64,000 nucleotides of DNA from the NCBI GenBank assembly GCA_028551475.1, contig CM052357.1, forward strand, positions 20,936,451 to 21,000,450. Reading direction: 5' to 3'. Within the stretch, counting starts at the first letter, position 1, and every line of letters starts with the position of its first letter. The translations under genes were made by a program, and so were the position numbers. This DNA is from Casuarina equisetifolia (lineage: Eukaryota > Streptophyta > Magnoliopsida > Fagales > Casuarinaceae). Below the pieces are notes generated by a model that had not been told where the DNA came from, ran no database searches, and saw only the letters and a program-made list of their open reading frames with translations. Shown piece by piece: positions 60,286 through 64,000 of the stretch.

Positions 60286-61590
60286 ATGGCAATCCTTCAA
60301 GCTCCAATGCTATTCTATTCAAGGCGTCCACCTTGTTTCTGTAGTTGTCGGAGAATTATTAGAGCCACAGTCGGTGTCCCCGAAAATCAGATGAATCACC
60401 GTCTGGTTCTCCCAGAGATCTTAAGTAATGGTTTGGTTGAGGAATTCGGCATTAGAACTGATTATACAAGAATTGCGGCTACCACTGATTTGGAGAAGGA
60501 TAGCAGGTTTATTATCAATCTTGACACTTCAAAGAGGCGTAGTCCGAATGCCCAGGCAGCAGTGGTGGCTGAGAAGCTGTATGCAATCATGGAGGCTGTT
60601 GCTGATAGAGTGGAGATGCATAAGAATATCGGAGACCAACGCGACAACTGGAACCACCTCCTCTTAACTTCAATAAATGTGATCACTTTAGCAGCAGCAA
60701 CGATGGCTGGAATAGCAGCCACAAATGCTAATGGTGCACCCTTTGTGGCGCTGAAGGTTTCTTCTGCTATACTGTATGCAGCAGCCACTGCGGTGCTGAT
60801 GGTGATGAACAACATCCAGCCATCTCAACTAGGCGAAGAACAACGAAACGCTGCGAGGTTATTTAAGCAGCTTCATGGAGAGATTCAAACCATTATGACT
60901 CTCCAAAATCCTACTACCATAGACGTGGATGAAGCAATGGAGAAGGTTTTGGCGTTGGACAGGGCGTATCCACTTCCTTTACTGGGTTCAATGCTTGAGA
61001 AATTTCCAAAAACAGTAGAACCGACAGTGTGGTGGCCTCCACAAAATCGAAGACAGGTCAAGAAGAGGCTTGGCAAGGCAATAGACAGAAATGGCTGGGA
61101 TGGAAACTTGGAAGAGGAAATGAAAAAGATCGGTAGCATTCTGAAGAGGAAGGACGAGGCAGCCTACCTGAGGCTGGGAAAAATGGCCTTGGCAGTTAGC
61201 AGGATCTTAGCAATTTCTGGACCCTCACTGACCGCCGTTGGGGCCTTGGGGTCGGCTTTTGTGGGTACTACTCCGGCACCATGGCCGGTAATGCTTGCCG
61301 TCATTGCTGGAGCTTTGTCAAGCATTATAAACACTTTGGCGCATGGTGGGCAAATAGGGATGGTGTTTGAGATGTATCGGAACAATGCCGGTTTCTTCAG
61401 GCTCATGCAAGAGACCATGGAGTCAAATATCCATGAAGAGGATGTCGAAAGAAGAGAGAATGGGAAAGTTCTGAGACTGAAAGTGGCTTTACAGCTGGGC
61501 AGGAGTCTATCAGATCTCGAGCATCTTGCTGCATTAGATCCTTCAGGAAATGGAGGTGCAGCTGAAGAGTTCGCGAGCAAGCTTTTCTGA
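60286..61590 (+). CDS. At4g22030-like family protein, diverged copy I
   Basis: Intact single exon, 434 residues from MAILQAP; an in-frame ATG at 60244 would add 14. It keeps all family landmarks with many substitutions: LYAIMEAVADRVEMHKNIG, RDNWNHLLL, hydrophobic pair (ITLAAATMAGIAA; ALKVSSAILYAAATAV), IQPSQLGEEQRNAARLFKQL, MEKVLALDRAYPLPLLGSM, PTVWWPPQ, second hydrophobic pair, GGQIGMVFEMYRNNAGFFR, EEFASKLF. The segment after the N-terminus (IIRATVGVPENQ) differs strongly from the array copies. It lies beyond PMP22 on the opposite strand and is probably an older paralogue or the founder lineage. Function unknown. Confidence 0.9.
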   Translation: MAILQAPMLFYSRRPPCFCSCRRIIRATVGVPENQMNHRLVLPEILSNGLVEEFGIRTDYTRIAATTDLEKDSRFIINLDTSKRRSPNAQAAVVAEKLYAIMEAVADRVEMHKNIGDQRDNWNHLLLTSINVITLAAATMAGIAATNANGAPFVALKVSSAILYAAATAVLMVMNNIQPSQLGEEQRNAARLFKQLHGEIQTIMTLQNPTTIDVDEAMEKVLALDRAYPLPLLGSMLEKFPKTVEPTVWWPPQNRRQVKKRLGKAIDRNGWDGNLEEEMKKIGSILKRKDEAAYLRLGKMALAVSRILAISGPSLTAVGALGSAFVGTTPAPWPVMLAVIAGALSSIINTLAHGGQIGMVFEMYRNNAGFFRLMQETMESNIHEEDVERRENGKVLRLKVALQLGRSLSDLEHLAALDPSGNGGAAEEFASKLF

Positions 61591-61662
61591 GCTACACTAA
61601 ACAAAAAATTTTGTCCGTGTTTATGGAATCATCTGCGTTTATAATGTACCTTTGAGTTTATA

Positions 61663-61668
61663 AATAAA
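61663..61668 (+). terminator. Candidate polyadenylation signal of copy I
   Basis: AATAAA 73 bp downstream of the copy I stop codon, in an AT-rich context. Plant polyadenylation signals are degenerate, so this is tentative. Confidence 0.4.
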
Positions 61669-62124
61669 ATAGTGCATGGCGTTGGACTGTCCAATTCTAA
61701 CATATTTGACTCTCATAACACAAAAAATTATGAGAGAGTGATATAACAAATGGAAATTAGAAAGATCTAATTTATAAGGGATGGATTACTATTCTTGATC
61801 CTAAGTTTTAATATCATGAACTAAATTTCTTCTTTAAATTTATATTATTAAGTGAAGAAAACATCTAAATATCTACTAGAGATATCAAATTAAGATATAA
61901 ATGATATCAGAAGACTAATATTTTTAACTAATTTAATTTAATAAAATTATAGAGCTATCTACTATTTTGACAAGGTTAAAGGTATTGGAGAAAATTACAT
62001 CTAGCGCCTAAGTACAACATAAGAGCAAAGCATGAATGTTATGCCAACTTGTTAGCTTTTCTTGTATGTGATCAGCTCTCACTAAGAAACTTCTCTTAAA
62101 AGAAAGTAGTTCATAATCTAATCC
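61669..62124. other. No gene recognised, AT-rich
   Basis: AT-rich DNA ending at the target site of the solo LTR. No repeat or gene was recognised. Confidence 0.4.
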
Positions 62125-63551
62125 TGTTGGATCCTATAGCAACCTAAGAGGGGGGGTGAATTAGGTTTATCAAAAATCTTTTAGTCTTTTTCGTTTTTCT
62201 TATGTTAAACAATAAAGGCAACAAGTAAAGTTATCACATAAAATAAAGACACAGATTTTTAGAAGGTAGTTCGGCCCAAGCCACCTCGGCACTTACTCCA
62301 CCCCACTCTAGCAACAACCTACTAGAGTCACTCTTCAATTAATTACACAATTGATTACAAGGGATAACCAATTCTACAAACCTAGTTACAAGGGAGAACC
62401 AATCTCTCAATCCCAATTACAAGGGAGAACCAATCTCTCAATCCCAATTACAAGGGAGAACCAATCCCTCAATCCTAATTACAAATTCTCTCCCCAAGAA
62501 TTTAAGCAAAGAGTAACAATTAAGTACAATTTTTGAATTCAGCTTCTGTAAGATATAAATTCAAGTTCAGAAGCTTCAAACAAGTGCTTGTGACTTAATA
62601 CAGAATGGTATGGACAAAGCCCCAAATTGAAATACAACCTAGCACTGTTTACTCGTAAGAAATCAGCTTAATTAAGATATGAATTGAAGAGCAAATTGAT
62701 TTCCTAAGCTTCAGATAAGTACAGATATTTGATCTAAAGTAGTATAGACAAAAGCCCCAATTTATCAAATTGTAGCACTATTTATCCAAATCAAATTAGC
62801 TCAAATATGATATCAATTGAAAATCAAATTGATTTCCTAGCAAGAATATCAAAGCAGTAATGAGCTTAGAATAGAATTACCGAATAATTTCTTCAACTTG
62901 ATGAACTTGAGAGAAGAGTGATGAGATTTCACTACAAGAACACTTAGCTTCTCTTATTTTTTGGTTGTTTCAAACACTTAACCTTTTATCTCTAATATAG
63001 CATTAAAATTTCACTCAAAAGAGTCGTTGATCCAACAATACCGTTGATTTCCCACCTTCTTTTCTTCTTCCTTTTTTTTTTCTTTCCATTGGTGAACACT
63101 ACTATTTGTGTGAACAATACTATTTGCATAAACAGTGTAATTACTGTTGGAGGCAATTTTGAATCTGCATGAATAGTACTATTTGTATGAACAATGTTCT
63201 TCCCATTGGAGGCTATCATGTGAGTTGGACTGCATTAGTTCGAGCTTCCTCCAACTGGACTTGCTTAAGCTTTAGGTGGCCTAAACTTCTATTTCAGTGA
63301 ATAGTAATGGCCTAAGCTTTAGTATTTGTTTCGGTGAATAGTAACGACCTAAACTTCTATTTGAGTTGCGTGAACTAAATTGCATGGGCTGAAGGTTTTG
63401 TAATTTTTCTTGCATAAAGTTCTAATATTAATTTTCTTATTTAAACCAATAAACAGTCAAACAATGATTATAATATTATCATATTATAATTCTATTTTTC
63501 TCATCATCAAAATGTTAATATATTCTAATTTCATTACAATATATTCCAACA
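62125..63551. mobile_element. 1427-bp solo LTR with perfect target duplication
   Basis: Starts TGTTGGA and ends TCCAACA, a 7-bp terminal inverted pair with TG..CA ends. It is flanked on both sides by AATCC (62120-62124 and 63552-63556), the 5-bp target duplication of an LTR retrotransposon. Near the start it has 'cctaagagggggggtgaat'-type sequence, common in long LTRs of plant copia elements (from memory). It has no coding sequence and no second LTR, so it is a solo LTR. The exact target duplication suggests it is younger than the other elements here. Confidence 0.75.
62357..62480. repeat. 31-bp minisatellite, four copies
   Basis: Units begin at 62357, 62388, 62419 and 62450, each starting acaaggga; the first unit is the most diverged. 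They lie inside the solo LTR. The plus-strand frame at 62351-62536 is an artefact of this repeat. Confidence 0.88.
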
Positions 63552-63557
63552 AATCCT

Positions 63558-63577
63558 TTATTATTATTATTATTATT
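63558..63577. repeat. TTA microsatellite
   Basis: About six TTA units just outside the solo LTR target duplication. Confidence 0.8.
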
Positions 63578-63703
63578 GTTAATTGACTAAGAATTATTGT
63601 GTACATGAAAAGAGGATGGTAATTTCTAAATGGTGAACATTATTGAAGACAAAAATCTCATATTGGAAAGTTATGGTTTTTAAATAATATTTACCACAAG
63701 GTC

Positions 63704-63866
63704 AATGATAGACCATAACTTCATCGCACCCCACCCACCCACCCAAATGATAGACCATAACTTCATCGCACCCCACCCGCCCGCCCAAATGATAGACAAT
63801 AACTTCACCACCACCCACCCGCCCAAATGATAGACAATAACTTCACCGCACCCCACCCAGCTAAAC
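63704..63866. repeat. 42-bp minisatellite, four copies
   Basis: Units begin at 63704, 63746, 63788 and 63826, each starting 'aatgataga' and carrying an ACCC/GCCC run. The third unit lacks 4 bp. A minus-strand frame through it (63680-63868) encodes only the repeat and is not a gene. Confidence 0.85.
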
Positions 63867-64000
63867 ATAGCTTACAACTTCTATAGTGTTGTACTTTTTA
63901 AAGAGTAACTCTTCTCAAAATCTCTAAAAATGCTAAGATGGAATCCCATTCTAACTAAGAATTTATGTAAATTTATTATTTCCTATATTCAAGTTAGTTT

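Noticed and set aside
62351-62536. 61-codon frame over the 31-bp minisatellite
   Set aside because: The frame encodes only the repeat and lies inside a solo LTR.
63680-63868. 62-codon frame over the 42-bp minisatellite
   Set aside because: Repeat artefact without coding features.
1-64000. tRNA, rRNA, CRISPR or bacterial-type operon
   Set aside because: Scanned for cloverleaf-like blocks, regular spacer arrays and compact operons; none seen. The repeats present are transposon-derived or minisatellites.

Overview
The window is plant nuclear DNA, most likely from a eudicot; the species cannot be fixed from sequence alone. The evidence is a seven-exon PMP22/Mpv17 gene with GT-AG introns, AT-rich intergenic DNA, TATA boxes 61-90 bp from the start codons, and many plant-type Ty1/copia, Ty3 chromovirus and LINE remnants.

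The main content is a gene cluster of one family. The proteins are about 415-434 residues, are encoded by single exons, and resemble what I recall as 'probable F-box protein At4g22030'. Nine copies are visible: A 471-1748(-), B 9385-10643(-, dead), C 21625-22891(-, dead), D 25627-32650(-, dead), E 42087-43364(+), F 45668-46945(-), G 49902-51182(-), H 53215-54462(-), and a more diverged copy I 60286-61590(+). A, E, F, G, H and I are intact. The flanks are duplicated with the genes for roughly 1 kb on each side. Two subfamilies are interleaved: A, C, F and H (D by its flank) begin MAS(L/I)Q, while B, E and G begin M(A/D)STL and share a different 5' flank and TATA spacing.

Transposons have broken the array up. 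A Ty1/copia element (11411-17040, TSD CTCTC) sits in the 5' flank of B. D is split by a Ty3 chromovirus (26250-31505) and by a 502-bp TG..CA insertion that looks like a solo LTR (31549-32050). A second copia (33313-38496) lies in the distal 5' flank of D. LINE fragments expand the A-B interval. A third copia is cut in two, with its 3' end at 39234-40380 and its 5' LTR at 44052-44330 in opposite orientation, which shows that the segment carrying E was inverted after that insertion. A 188-bp fold-back insertion flanked by a 10-bp direct repeat lies nearby (44858-45045).

To the right of the array come PMP22 (exons across 55585-58908), copy I, a 1.4-kb solo LTR with a perfect AATCC target duplication (62125-63551), and a 42-bp minisatellite. 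No RNA gene, CRISPR array or microbial-type system was seen. The noteworthy biology is a still-evolving tandem family whose predicted product (transit-peptide-like N-terminus, four hydrophobic segments, invariant C-terminus) does not look like an F-box protein.
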